Shown here: one piece after another, positions 7,279 through 16,402 of the stretch
Numbering within the stretch: position 1 is the first letter of the stretch
How the letters are laid out: every line of letters starts with the position of its first letter
NCBI GenBank assembly: GCA_009784985.1
Contig: WQXF01000005.1
Location: 1 to 48,059, forward strand
Reading direction: 5' to 3'
From: Clostridia bacterium
GTDB lineage: Bacteria > Bacillota > Clostridia > Christensenellales > Aristaeellaceae
DNA length: 48,059 nucleotides
Made by a program: the position numbers and the translations under genes
The notes under the pieces: generated by a model
The model's database searches: none
Told to the model about the DNA's origin: nothing
The model's input: only the letters and a program-made list of their open reading frames with translations

Positions 7279-8816
7279 TGGAAACGGGTATTTATGTAAG
7301 AGTATCGACAGAGGAACAGGCGCAAGAAGGGTTTTCAGTTCGTGCGCAGGAACAGAAGCTTAAAGATTTTGCGAGGATTAAGGACTGGTCAATCTACAAA
7401 ATCTATATTGATGAGGGTATAAGCGGTAAAAATCTTGAGCGCCCCGCTATGCAAGAATTGATAGCAGATATAAACAATGGCGCGGTGCAGAATGTACTTG
7501 TTTTCAAAATTGACCGCTTGACACGCAGTACAGCCGATTTGATTTATCTGGTTGACCTGTTTAACGAACGTGATTGCGCCTTTAACTCGTTGATGGAGAG
7601 CATCGACACGCAAACAGCTTCGGGGCGTATGTTTCTCAAAATCATCGGCATTTTTGCGGAGTTTGAGCGGGAAAACATCATTGAACGTACAAAAGTGGGT
7701 ATTGAACGAAAGGTGCGGGAAGGGTACTCCATCTGCGGCACACCCAGCTATGGATATGACCGTCCGAAGAATCAAAAGATACAAACCATAAACGAAGAAG
7801 AAGCGGAGGTTGTCCGCTCCGTTTTTGATATGTATGTGAATCAAGGAATGCCGATAACCGGTATTGCACGGCAACTAAATGTATTGAAGATACCGACAAA
7901 AAAGGCTAATACATGGGAGAGTACAGGAATCAAGCGATTACTTTCCAACTGTAACTATGTAGGAAATGTGCGTCATCATTTACACGACAAGGAGAAAAAA
8001 TACTCTGTCGAGGGGCTACATGAGCAAATAATCTCACAAGAAATATTTGATTCTGCGCAGCGTTTGCTTGCGAAGAACAGAAAAATCTCCCCCAAGAAAA
8101 AGCCGCGCCCGGAAAACTATTTCTCCGGCTTTTTAGAATGCGCGTTGTGTGGGTACAAAATGAGAACTCATAATTCATACAAGCTACGCAAAGATGGAAC
8201 AGTATCGATGAAGGGGAATTATATTTGCCCGAGAAAAACTCTTAAGGCTTGCACTGCTGTTGGCATGAGCCACAAAAAGGTGGAGCAAGCATTTTCTGAT
8301 TACATGCTGCAAATTGATGACCTTGACAGTGTAGAGGATGTTGAGGTTGAAGCACAACAAAAACGAGAGAATCTGTCCTTAATAAAAGCATATGAAGAGA
8401 AACTACGTCAACTAGATGCAAAAGAGCGCGATGCAATGAGCCGTTATGTCAATGATGAAATGGCGTTTGACAGTTATCGTGAAATAAAGAAGATGGTGGA
8501 TAAAGAAAAAGAGCGTATCTATGCGGAAATGGAGCGCTTACGTGCGGAAGACGATAGTCCCGCTATTGATAAAAGCGATTTGGTGCGAGGTTTCCGCGAA
8601 AACTGGGATAGCCTTTCAAGCGAACAACGACGGCAATTTTTGCTTCAATTTGTTGATAAAATCCTTGTCAAAAATGAAGTCGAAGACGGGGAACCCTTTG
8701 GCAAGGTTACGATTGTCGATGCGGTTTTTCGATTAGTTTATGCAGACCCCTCTGAATCGGCAGCAAAAGCTGTGATTTCTAGATTCCCGGAGCCGGAGGC
8801 AGCGGCATCCAACTAA
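7278..8816 (+). CDS. Large serine recombinase (site-specific integrase of the element)
   Basis: This 512-residue recombinase should carry out excision and integration of the element. Residues 1-150 form the resolvase catalytic domain with nucleophile Ser10 in YVRVSTEEQ and the arginine-bearing segment KIDRLTRS. A recombinase domain follows at about 160-270 (GYDRPKNQKI onward). A zinc ribbon at about 290-340 has Cys pairs in ECALCGYK and YICPRKTLKACTA, and a long coiled coil spans about 360-430. The start was taken as the ATG overlapping the small upstream gene rather than the TTG three bases earlier. The position at the left end beside the attachment site fits the integrase role. Confidence 0.92.
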   Translation: METGIYVRVSTEEQAQEGFSVRAQEQKLKDFARIKDWSIYKIYIDEGISGKNLERPAMQELIADINNGAVQNVLVFKIDRLTRSTADLIYLVDLFNERDCAFNSLMESIDTQTASGRMFLKIIGIFAEFERENIIERTKVGIERKVREGYSICGTPSYGYDRPKNQKIQTINEEEAEVVRSVFDMYVNQGMPITGIARQLNVLKIPTKKANTWESTGIKRLLSNCNYVGNVRHHLHDKEKKYSVEGLHEQIISQEIFDSAQRLLAKNRKISPKKKPRPENYFSGFLECALCGYKMRTHNSYKLRKDGTVSMKGNYICPRKTLKACTAVGMSHKKVEQAFSDYMLQIDDLDSVEDVEVEAQQKRENLSLIKAYEEKLRQLDAKERDAMSRYVNDEMAFDSYREIKKMVDKEKERIYAEMERLRAEDDSPAIDKSDLVRGFRENWDSLSSEQRRQFLLQFVDKILVKNEVEDGEPFGKVTIVDAVFRLVYADPSESAAKAVISRFPEPEAAASN

Positions 8817-8980
8817 GCAGCCACCGCCCGCAGGCGGCTTGGCCTTGACGGGTTATCGGGGAAAATGCTAGACTGGCGCTATCGACGGCACGTAAGGCTG
8901 TGATTTCTGAGTTCCCATCGCCGTCGGCGGAAATTACGCAGCATTTTCGCCGATGTTCCGTCAAGGCTGGCGTCGGGTAA
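8761..8980 (+). repeat. Imperfect duplication of the recombinase gene 3' end
   Basis: The last codons of the recombinase (AAKAVISRFPEPEA, from 8761) are echoed at 8888-8980 by an open stretch reading ARKAVISEFPSPSA, which then continues to HFRRCSVKAGVG and a stop. The two copies share GCTGTGATTTCT at DNA level. The second copy has no start and appears to be the remnant 3' end of a related recombinase gene left by recombination between elements. Confidence 0.6.
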
Positions 8981-9038
8981 TGTGTATGCTAGGAAGGCAT
9001 TCTCGGTCACATCACGAGGAAGGTGGAGTATTTAACCA

Positions 9039-10628
9039 TCAGCCCCATGTTTTTGACTGTATATACGAAAAAGAAGAAGATTTGCTTTCCTCTGCGAAAT
9101 ACGGCACTTTCTCCACCCTGCAATGACCAAAGGGGGACAAAAGTACGATATTTTTAAGCGTTCCAAACTCTTCAGGTTTGATGATGCGCCGCTCTTGCTC
9201 GGATTGATTGGTGGATGTGCCTGTGCCGATTCCGGTGAAGGCAGCCCTCTGTTCGCCTTTGGAAACAACTTGTTTGTCGTATGTGCCCACCAACTTTGAA
9301 AAATACTCCTGTGTTTCTGCATCTGTCGCTCTTAAAATCGCTTTATATGCGCAGGTGTCAGAAATAATCTTGCGCTTGTCGTTCCCGTACATCGAATCAA
9401 GCTGTGCGAGGCTTTGCAGTATCAGACACAGTGTGATTTTCTTGCTCCTAAGCGTAGCAAGCCCACTTAGGATTTTCGGAATCTTGCCGAGGCGTGGGAA
9501 CTCATCTAGCATGAACAATATCGGCTTAGCAGTTTCCTCGTTGCGTTGCTCGAAATAGGACAAGAATTGATTGACGATTAGCCCTAAAAAATTCTCCCAC
9601 TGGTCTAACCGATGTTCAGGAATCTGTACATAAACATCTGCCCCACGCTCCAAATCAGCGGGCGTAATGTTTTTACTGCGGGAAAGGCAGGATACAAGGG
9701 TGTGGTCGGTCGCAAATACAAGTATGTTCCTGCTAAGCTCCGCGATGATGCTGGCAAGCGTCTTATCCGCAATGCCGATATATGAGTTCACAAATAACGA
9801 TACGTCCGCATAATCGCTGTTCACAAGACTTTCGATCAGCCCGGCAGGAGATGATTTCTGAACGAATTTAATCGTCTCCGCGAACGTCAAATCCTCGTAT
9901 GAACAATGCAAAATAGCAGCGGTGAGGATATTTTGTGCGCTTTCTACCCAAAACGGGTCATTGGTATGCTCCGGTTTAGGGATAACTGCAATCGCAATTG
10001 CGCGGGCTTCCTGGGCCTTATTTTTGCTTCGCTTTAGCAAATAATATGGGTCATAGCCGTATGTGCTCTCGTCAAGAGGGTTCATCACCTTGATATTAGC
10101 ACGAAAGCTACTTGTGTTTTTGTACAGTTCACCTTTGATATCAATCGCAAAAACACGATCTTTCCACACGCGCAGGGTGGGTATAGCGATACAGGAACTT
10201 TTGCCGCTGCCCGCGCCGCCGATTACCATGACATGACCATCCATGGTTTCAGGCTTTGCAAAATAGTTCTCGCCTACCTTGCCGAACACAACGCCGCGCG
10301 GTTCGGCGAACTCACACGCAGTGAATTCGCTCGGAAGGGGTTCAGCACTGCCTTTATAGCGCGAACGGTGGATTGCAAATCCACCATATACTGCCGGGAT
10401 GAGTATAATGGCGAACAAAGCCGGAGTGAAAAGCATGGAAATCCAAAATGCAGCAAATGTAATCATAAGGATAAAGGGCTTATCTCTTAAGAAACGCGAC
10501 ACAGGGGCATTGCACCCTTCTTCGCCTAGAATCCATTGTTTGTGTTTCTTGTAAAGCCATTGAATTACTATTTTCGCCGGCTTGATCATCATTTGGATTA
10601 TTTTCCACAATATCGATTCGATTCCCAT
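9039..10628 (-). CDS. VirD4/TraG-type coupling protein (T4CP)
   Basis: This 529-residue ATPase would deliver the relaxase-DNA complex to a type IV secretion channel at the membrane. Two membrane helices lie near residues 50-90 (PFILMITFAAFWISML and onward). A Walker A GGAGSGKSS follows at about residue 138 and a Walker B region FMLDEFPRLGK near residue 330. The start is the ATG at 10628, eight bases after GAGG. A GTG three codons upstream is possible. Genes 48 bp upstream and beyond on the same strand appear to form one unit with it. The presence of a coupling protein without channel proteins suggests use of a resident or co-transferred conjugation apparatus. Confidence 0.88.
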   Translation of the reverse strand: MGIESILWKIIQMMIKPAKIVIQWLYKKHKQWILGEEGCNAPVSRFLRDKPFILMITFAAFWISMLFTPALFAIILIPAVYGGFAIHRSRYKGSAEPLPSEFTACEFAEPRGVVFGKVGENYFAKPETMDGHVMVIGGAGSGKSSCIAIPTLRVWKDRVFAIDIKGELYKNTSSFRANIKVMNPLDESTYGYDPYYLLKRSKNKAQEARAIAIAVIPKPEHTNDPFWVESAQNILTAAILHCSYEDLTFAETIKFVQKSSPAGLIESLVNSDYADVSLFVNSYIGIADKTLASIIAELSRNILVFATDHTLVSCLSRSKNITPADLERGADVYVQIPEHRLDQWENFLGLIVNQFLSYFEQRNEETAKPILFMLDEFPRLGKIPKILSGLATLRSKKITLCLILQSLAQLDSMYGNDKRKIISDTCAYKAILRATDAETQEYFSKLVGTYDKQVVSKGEQRAAFTGIGTGTSTNQSEQERRIIKPEEFGTLKNIVLLSPFGHCRVEKVPYFAEESKSSSFSYIQSKTWG

Positions 10629-10676
10629 GGTCGACACCTCGCATCATGTTATTTACAACGGGCTTGTGAAAGCTCG

Positions 10677-11531
10677 TTATTTCACGTGGTCGGGCTGTGG
10701 AATGCGGGACGATTCTGTCTTGCCGATACGCTCAAGAATCTGCTCTTTATCCGGGCGATGCTCAACTTTTCTCAAAATAGCCTTCTGCTCACTCTCTATT
10801 TCTGAACGTATTTTCTTAAGTTCTTCACGCTCGTTCAGAATAGGTCTTGCTTCGTTACGAAGCTGCTGAATCTTGCCTGCCGCTTCCTCCGGGGAAATTT
10901 CATGTTCACGCTTAAGCGCAGACACCGCCTCAAGGCGCGATTTTTCAAGTTGCTCAAGCTTATCGGGATCACCATGCGAGCTATTGCGCTGTGCCTCTAT
11001 ACGCGCGTCCAGATCGCTTATGTCAGCAATATGTGATTCTATGTCTCTAGCGTCCGATTCTTTCCCCATGCTCTCTTGATACTCTTTATCCATATTACGA
11101 AGTTGCCTATCGGCTATGTCATAACCTGTTTGCAGGGCGAACATGCGCTGCGTGATTGCCTCCTGCGATTCGGCGGGATGTTCAATATCCCACTTGGTTT
11201 GCGGCTCTTTGCCATACTCTTGCTCATATGCTTCCTTGGATTCCTTCAATTGCGTTGCGGCTTGCTTAGCAAAGCGTTCCACATCACGCCGTTCGCTTTC
11301 CGTTAGTTGGCTGGGATCAGGTGTTGTTAGGGTCTGCAACTCATTTTGAAGCACTTCTATCTCTTCTAAACGTGCCATTTCTTCGTAATCAAGTTCTTGT
11401 TCTTCAAGTTCATGTTCCTGTTCTTTGAACTCAATACCCAATGCATCCATAATGAAATCGGCAGCTTTATAACCAAAAGAAACTGCTCCGGAAATTACTC
11501 CAATCGCAACCTGAATTTCTTCAATACCCAT
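10677..11531 (-). CDS. Coiled-coil protein of the mobilizable element, unknown function
   Basis: This 284-residue protein begins with a short hydrophobic segment (IQVAIGVISGAVSFGYKAADFIM, about residues 6-28), then is almost entirely charged and helical, with long Glu/Lys/Arg-rich coiled coils to the C-terminus. It starts at an ATG preceded by AAAGGGA and lies between the coupling protein gene and an unknown gene, all on the minus strand. I do not recognise a family. A role as an accessory of the transfer complex or a membrane-anchored scaffold is possible from position only. Confidence 0.6.
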   Translation of the reverse strand: MGIEEIQVAIGVISGAVSFGYKAADFIMDALGIEFKEQEHELEEQELDYEEMARLEEIEVLQNELQTLTTPDPSQLTESERRDVERFAKQAATQLKESKEAYEQEYGKEPQTKWDIEHPAESQEAITQRMFALQTGYDIADRQLRNMDKEYQESMGKESDARDIESHIADISDLDARIEAQRNSSHGDPDKLEQLEKSRLEAVSALKREHEISPEEAAGKIQQLRNEARPILNEREELKKIRSEIESEQKAILRKVEHRPDKEQILERIGKTESSRIPQPDHVK

Positions 11532-11572
11532 ACAATCCCTTTCTTACACAATGAGATACGCATGTGATTTTA

Positions 11573-12088
11573 TCAAGCCCGTGGATACAAAAAATACAAC
11601 ATCACCTTCTGTTGTATCATGTTTAACAACGCCTTTGCGGCTTCCTCATCGGTGAGCGGAGTTTGCATTTTTTGCATTGCATGCCATGCTGATATACTCG
11701 GCAGAGTGCATAGCTGTTCGTATAATTCAATTTCCATTGGGTCAGTAAGCCTCCCGCAATGGCTGCCACTCGTTACCACGACTAAATCTAAGAATTTTCG
11801 GTAGCCGTCATCAAAGGAAATGAATGCCTTGCGTTTCTCCAAATACTCTGCCGCCTGCACAGCAGAAGCTCTCATAAACTCAATCAATTCTGATGGATAA
11901 TGCGGATAGCGTTCATTATACTTTGCAAAGTCAATTCCCGACCTGAAAAACTCCCAATAGACAAACAGAGTACCCGGTAATTGTATCGCGGGAAATCCGC
12001 CGAGAGCAACTTTGCACAACTTTTGCGGGTCATCTGTTCCAGGGGTAAATCTGTCCAAACGCTGACCTATAGAAACTCCGTAATTCAT
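11573..12088 (-). CDS. Hypothetical protein of the mobilizable element (171 aa)
   Basis: The 171-residue product is soluble, with no signal peptide or membrane helix, and has a well-mixed globular composition (MNYGVSIGQRLDRFTPG onward, ending LNMIQQKVMLYFLYPRA). No motif is recognised. It is 41 bp upstream of the coiled-coil protein gene on the same strand, preceded by AAAAGAGATG, and probably belongs to the same transcript as the coupling protein. It is the only gene in the element with no hint of function, so cargo cannot be excluded. Confidence 0.55.
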   Translation of the reverse strand: MNYGVSIGQRLDRFTPGTDDPQKLCKVALGGFPAIQLPGTLFVYWEFFRSGIDFAKYNERYPHYPSELIEFMRASAVQAAEYLEKRKAFISFDDGYRKFLDLVVVTSGSHCGRLTDPMEIELYEQLCTLPSISAWHAMQKMQTPLTDEEAAKALLNMIQQKVMLYFLYPRA

Positions 12089-12163
12089 AAATAATCATCT
12101 CTTTTCTGTTAAAAAATATATTGTAAAGCTTTTTCTCTTTTCAAACATCAGAAAACATAAACC

Positions 12164-12191
12164 ATTCCGCAAATGTACACTTTTTCGGAAT
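12164..12191. promoter_or_regulatory. Imperfect palindrome in the resolvase-unknown gene interval
   Basis: ATTCCG (12164-12169) and CGGAAT (12186-12191) flank AAATGTACACTTT, giving a 28-bp near-palindrome. Its centre resembles that of the larger palindrome at 12301-12344. It could be an operator or a resolvase crossover site. The other parts of 12089-12300 are AT-rich and show no gene. Confidence 0.35.
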
Positions 12192-12300
12192 AGTCCCTTT
12201 ACGTGTTTTCCGATGCAAAGCGGGTCTTTTTTTGTAAAATCTTGACTGATTTTTCTTCAAAATCATTGACAGCAAAGGTATTTCCTGATAAAATGATTAT

Positions 12301-12972
<672 letters not shown>

Positions 12973-13024
12973 TTATCAAGAGAGAGATTAGCATTATATT
13001 AATAAAAACTATTACTAAATCAGT

Positions 13025-14398
13025 CTACCGTGTTCTATCAAAAACACGGGTAATTTCACGTACTTTCTCGCGCTCACGCTGCGCAATGAGCCTTTGAGCC
13101 TGCGCGGGGTTTACCTGCTCCACTATGGCGCGGAAATTTTTCTCGGTCACAAGGTCAAAGGTGCGCTCATTTTGAGTGCGTGCCAACCGTTCACGTATTG
13201 ATTCACCCTGTGGCACTGATTGCTTTAACAGGTCTTTGATTTGCTGTGCTTCCGGGCTGATTTCGGCAAGCAGCTTTTCCCGCTGATATTCCATCAAAAT
13301 TACCCCTCTGTTTTCTATATACGGGGCTATCCTGTCTTGCAGGCGTTCATATGCAATCGCCTTATCACTAGCCTTATACTCAAGTCGCTGTACCTCTGCT
13401 GATGCCTCCGACGGCTCAACATGGAATTCACGCCTGAATGCAGCTTGCGCTTGTTCATATGAACGCTCGGCATGCTGAATTTGCGTATCAATAGCCTTCT
13501 TGCTTTCAAATAGTCCCATGCCTTGCCGCTGCGCTTTGAGTTCAGCAAGCTGTGATTGCATGTTTTTGATATGATCTGCACGCTCGATGACTTCATCCGC
13601 TCTAAACCGCAAATCAGAAATTTCACTTTTCACAACAGAAGCTTCTTGCTTTAGCATGATTATCTCTTTATCTAAAATCACATATCCCTCTTTAAGCTCC
13701 TGCATGTATTCTGCTATAGCCTCCGGTGTGCGGCTTTGGTTACACTGAATAATCTCACGGTTCTCCTTGATACGCTCCGGGTGCCGCCCTTCATGGATTG
13801 TCGGCTCACGGTCTATGCCCTGCGCCTCAAGCGATCTATGGTCAATTTTCGCATCAAGCCCTTTTTCCTGTAGCCGCGCATTACAAACCCGCGCCCAATT
13901 CTCGCGCCAACCTACAAGCCGCGTCTTGTCGTTCCACTCCCGATTCTTCTTTTCAAAACCCTCCTGCGATACCTCGCGAGTAGTGAGAAGTATGTGCGCG
14001 TGAGGGTTCCCGTCCTCCTTGTCATGTAGGGAGAAGTCAGCGCACATGCCATGTGATACAAAGTTTTCTTTGATATATTGCCTTACAACTCCGATCTGCT
14101 CCGCCCTGTCAAACTCAACAGGCAAGGCGATTTGAACTTCCCGTGCAGTCTGTGCATCCTTGCGCCTTTCCGCTTTCTCAACCGCATTCCATAGCACAGA
14201 ACGGTTTTGATACTCCTGGGGTGAATTTTCGGGCAGGATAATCTCGGAATGAATCACGTCGGATTTGCGCCTATAGTCATGCGTCATTCCGTCATAGCTA
14301 TTGCGCATTTTTTCACCGGCACGATATGCAGCGGCGGCAACTGCTGACCGCCCTGTGCTTCGCCCTATGATTTTCACGCTGCAATGAAAAATTGCCAC
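13025..14398 (-). CDS. MobA/MobL-family (MOBQ) relaxase
   Basis: This 457-residue nickase should cut oriT and lead the strand into the recipient. The start is taken as GTG 14398, because the family begins with a sequence like AIFHCSVKIIGRSTGRSAV and this places the probable nucleophile at Tyr25 (AAAYRAGEKM), as in MobA of RSF1010. The metal-binding pair His133 and His135 is in NPHAHILLTTREV. From about residue 250 the protein is a long coiled coil. The frame stays open for another 132 bp upstream, but that DNA is the hairpin-rich oriT region and the extra residues do not look like protein. The gene is divergent from the DUF3847-like gene, with oriT between them. Confidence 0.88.
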   Translation of the reverse strand: MAIFHCSVKIIGRSTGRSAVAAAAYRAGEKMRNSYDGMTHDYRRKSDVIHSEIILPENSPQEYQNRSVLWNAVEKAERRKDAQTAREVQIALPVEFDRAEQIGVVRQYIKENFVSHGMCADFSLHDKEDGNPHAHILLTTREVSQEGFEKKNREWNDKTRLVGWRENWARVCNARLQEKGLDAKIDHRSLEAQGIDREPTIHEGRHPERIKENREIIQCNQSRTPEAIAEYMQELKEGYVILDKEIIMLKQEASVVKSEISDLRFRADEVIERADHIKNMQSQLAELKAQRQGMGLFESKKAIDTQIQHAERSYEQAQAAFRREFHVEPSEASAEVQRLEYKASDKAIAYERLQDRIAPYIENRGVILMEYQREKLLAEISPEAQQIKDLLKQSVPQGESIRERLARTQNERTFDLVTEKNFRAIVEQVNPAQAQRLIAQREREKVREITRVFDRTR

Positions 14399-14434
14399 CG
14401 TATCGCACCCACTTTCCGCGACCGTTGCAGTGAG

Positions 14435-14556
14435 TTCAAGCGAGCAAAGCGAGCTTGAAGGGGTGAGTTTGCGCAAAGCGCAAACGAGGGCGAAGCCCTT
14501 ACCCACTCGCCGCAGCGAGCGCACGAACATTGCGAAGCAATGTATAAGTGCGCCCT
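14435..14556 (+). other. Origin of transfer (oriT) with IncQ-type nick sequence and hairpin array
   Basis: The 12-mer TAAGTGCGCCCT at 14545-14556 matches the nick region known for MOBQ/IncQ-type plasmids. A perfect 7-bp hairpin with a GAA loop (ACATTGC 14527-14533, GCAATGT 14537-14543) directly precedes it, as in that class of oriT. Four further hairpins lie at 14435-14459, 14467-14485 (8-bp stem, AAA loop), 14488-14498 (GGGC-GAA-GCCC) and 14506-14519. Three of the five have a GAA or AAA triloop closed by GC pairs at full pairing. The site is just upstream of the relaxase gene. The rest of 14399-14742 shows no gene. Confidence 0.8.
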
Positions 14557-14742
14557 TCGGGATTTTCGCGCGCCACCGAAACGTCTACAACCCCATGATA
14601 TGCATGACCGCTTTAAGGAGATACAGCGTCGGGAAAATGCGCGCGGAAATCACACGTGCGACAGGGCACATATTTGTCCCAGTATGAATATACTGGGGCA
14701 AAAGGTGCCTCGCATGTGCATTCCAAAAAGGGGTAGAAACGA

Positions 14743-15009
14743 TTGACAGAAAGAGAACAACAACATCTGAAAAAAATCGATGAAAAAATCGCTCAAATGA
14801 AAGCGCAGCAACAAACAATACTCGCCCGCGATAAAGAACGCCAACGCAAGGCGCGTACCCGCCGCCTTATTCAAACTGGCGCTCTCGCGGAACAATATTT
14901 GAATTGTAAAGATATGGTGCCATTGGAATTTGAAAAGATGTTAAAGAGAATCGCAAGTTGTCCAGAAGTCGGAAAAATTATTTATGAAAAAGCAAATAAA
15001 AATCAATAG
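14743..15009 (+). CDS. DUF3847-like mobilization accessory protein
   Basis: This 88-residue charged protein begins with a coiled coil (KKIDEKIAQMKAQQQ) followed by RKARTRRLIQTGALAEQYL, the pattern I associate with DUF3847 proteins, which sit beside MobA/MobL relaxases in clostridial elements. The start is TTG 14743, nine bases after AAAGGGG. It is divergent from the relaxase gene across oriT, the usual place for a MobC-like protein that helps the relaxase bind or open oriT. The family match is from memory and the molecular role is inference. Confidence 0.65.
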   Translation: MTEREQQHLKKIDEKIAQMKAQQQTILARDKERQRKARTRRLIQTGALAEQYLNCKDMVPLEFEKMLKRIASCPEVGKIIYEKANKNQ

Positions 15010-15070
15010 AATTTCTTGACTATGAAGGATATTTGATGTACAATAATGCTAGGCGACAAGCCCTTTTCTT

Positions 15071-15301
15071 CTAGTTAGGCTTTATGAAACCCGTAGCCCC
15101 TTGGGGCCCTGGAGGCCCTAACAAACCCTGGGGGCCTTCCGGGCCCGGGATTCCCTGGGGCCCTTGGGGTCCGGGAGGGCAGGGTGGCCTTATGGGCCAT
15201 TGGGTTGGGCAGCATTGCGGCCATTGTGGGCATCGCGGGCTAGTACAATAACGGATGGCACAAGATTTTCGCTTATTGCTGCGCGTGGATATGTACGTCA
15301 T
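15071..15301 (-). pseudogene. Collagen-like protein gene, N-terminal part, cut off by the mobile element
   Basis: This 76-codon frame starts at ATG 15301 with GGGGA about ten bases upstream. A cysteine-rich head (CTSPRCPQWPQCCPTQWP, residues 19-36) is followed by six to seven G-X-Y triplets ending GPQGAT. The last residues, GFIKPN and the stop, come from the inserted element. The missing C-terminal part is at 6298-7035. There is no signal peptide, so the intact protein may be a spore-surface or otherwise non-Sec structural protein, with the cysteines available for cross-linking. The truncated product would be unlikely to form a triple helix. Confidence 0.8.
15090..15092. other. Right attachment-site core (CCC)
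   Basis: This is the second copy of the triplet at 7034-7036. Element DNA (TTTATGAAA) lies to the left and host collagen-gene DNA (GTAGCCCCTTGGGG) to the right. Joined host DNA reads GGGGC-CCC-GTAGCCCC. Confidence 0.7.
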
Positions 15302-15386
15302 CTATCCATTCCCCTTTCCACTTGCGGTGAAATTGCGGAAACACTCTCCTCCTTTAAAATACACGGGAGCCTGCTTTTGGTTCCTC

Positions 15387-15412
15387 AATTCTGAAGTCCT
15401 AATTCTGAAGTC
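15387..15412. repeat. Tandem 12-bp direct repeat upstream of the collagen-like gene
   Basis: AATTCTGAAGTC occurs at 15387-15398 and again at 15401-15412, a 14-bp period. It lies about 85 bp before the collagen-like start and just before the promoter of the opposite gene, so paired binding sites for a regulator are possible. Confidence 0.4.
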
Positions 15413-15421
15413 TTCCTTAAG

Positions 15422-15450
15422 TTGACGATGGTTGTGTGATCTTGTATAGT
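15422..15450 (+). promoter_or_regulatory. Promoter of the transglutaminase-like gene
   Basis: A -35 TTGACG (15422-15427) and a -10 TATAGT (15445-15450) are 17 bp apart. The start codon is about 58 bp further on, preceded by AAGGAG. Confidence 0.7.
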
Positions 15451-15507
15451 TCATGATGCGTTGTTTTTGAATAGTATCGCCCCGATGATGTCAAGGAGTG
15501 GATAATC

Positions 15508-16332
15508 ATGGGTGTTGTTCGGCGTTTGTTTGTTTGCGGCATCTGCTGGATGATGCTGTGTTGCATAGCTCCAACCGTGTCCATTGGCGAGAGCCAGTTT
15601 CTGATGCCTGTGTTATCTAGGAATCAAAGTTTTATTTTGGAAACCAAGGGGGTTACCATCAATTACGGAAACGCATCGCAAGGATATGTGATGATCCGGC
15701 ACGAAAAAACCGATTTAAAGCTAAAAGTGCGCATCTCTATGGGCAAAAATGTATATACCTATGATTTGAACAGCCGCAATCGATATGAAGTATTTCCGCT
15801 CCAGATGGGGGATGGAAACTACAGGATCGTTGTGTTAAAACATGAAGGGAACGACGCCTACAAACTGATCACCGGCAAAACCATCATCGTTGAAATGGCC
15901 AATCCCCATATCCCCTTCCTGTATCCAAATCAGTACGTGAACTATACGGCGGACAGCAAAGCGGTTGCCAAGGCCGCCGAACTTACCGCAGGGCTCAATA
16001 CCGACCGAGAGAAATTTGCGGCGATCTATAACTTTTGCAGCCGCCGTATTGTATACAACTATCAGCTTGCCCTCACCCCTACTAAGGAGCACCGGGTGGA
16101 TGTTGACAAGGTGCTGGAAAATCGAAAGGGCATTTGCCTGGATTACGCGGTCTTGATGGCCTGCATGCTCCGTTCGCAAGGGATACCCACCCAGGTGGTG
16201 ATCGGTTATGCCGACGATGTGTATCACGCGTGGAACAGGGTGTTGCTAGACGGGGATTGGTATCGATGCGATCCAACCTTTTCTTCCGCCGGTGGCATAG
16301 CGCAGGTTTATCGGGAGGAGCGGAGATACTAA
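15508..16332 (+). CDS. Secreted transglutaminase-like (papain-fold) domain protein
   Basis: This 274-residue protein has an N-terminal signal peptide (about residues 1-27, GICWMMLCCIAPTVSIGES). A beta-rich region leads to a C-terminal transglutaminase core with the full triad: Cys210 in RKGICLDYAVLMACMLR, His240 in YHAWNRV and Asp255 in RCDPTF. Bacterial members of this fold are usually extracellular proteases or peptide cross-linkers acting on cell-wall or surface proteins. An AAGGAG lies nine bases before the ATG. The gene has its own promoter and is convergent with the giant repeat protein gene. A role in maturing one of the surface proteins nearby is only a guess. Confidence 0.82.
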   Translation: MGVVRRLFVCGICWMMLCCIAPTVSIGESQFLMPVLSRNQSFILETKGVTINYGNASQGYVMIRHEKTDLKLKVRISMGKNVYTYDLNSRNRYEVFPLQMGDGNYRIVVLKHEGNDAYKLITGKTIIVEMANPHIPFLYPNQYVNYTADSKAVAKAAELTAGLNTDREKFAAIYNFCSRRIVYNYQLALTPTKEHRVDVDKVLENRKGICLDYAVLMACMLRSQGIPTQVVIGYADDVYHAWNRVLLDGDWYRCDPTFSSAGGIAQVYREERRY

Positions 16333-16351
16333 GAAATATGCCCCTCTCAAA

Positions 16352-16382
16352 CCAAAGAGCCGCCCTGCTTGGCGGCTCTTGG
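16352..16382. terminator. Convergent hairpin between the transglutaminase-like and giant repeat genes
   Basis: A perfect 10-bp stem, AAGAGCCGCC (16355-16364) with GGCGGCTCTT (16371-16380) and loop CTGCTT, extends two more pairs past one bulged A. No long T run follows on either strand. It lies between two convergent stop codons. Confidence 0.65.
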
Positions 16383-16402
16383 TCTGTGGAGATACAGTAT
16401 GG

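Noticed and set aside
14399-14530. Upstream extension of the relaxase reading frame to an ATG at 14530
   Set aside because: The extra 44 codons lie over the oriT hairpins, do not resemble protein, and the family N-terminus begins at the GTG at 14398.
15010-15060. Cargo gene at the right end of the element
   Set aside because: Only a short AT-rich stretch remains between the DUF3847-like gene and the junction.
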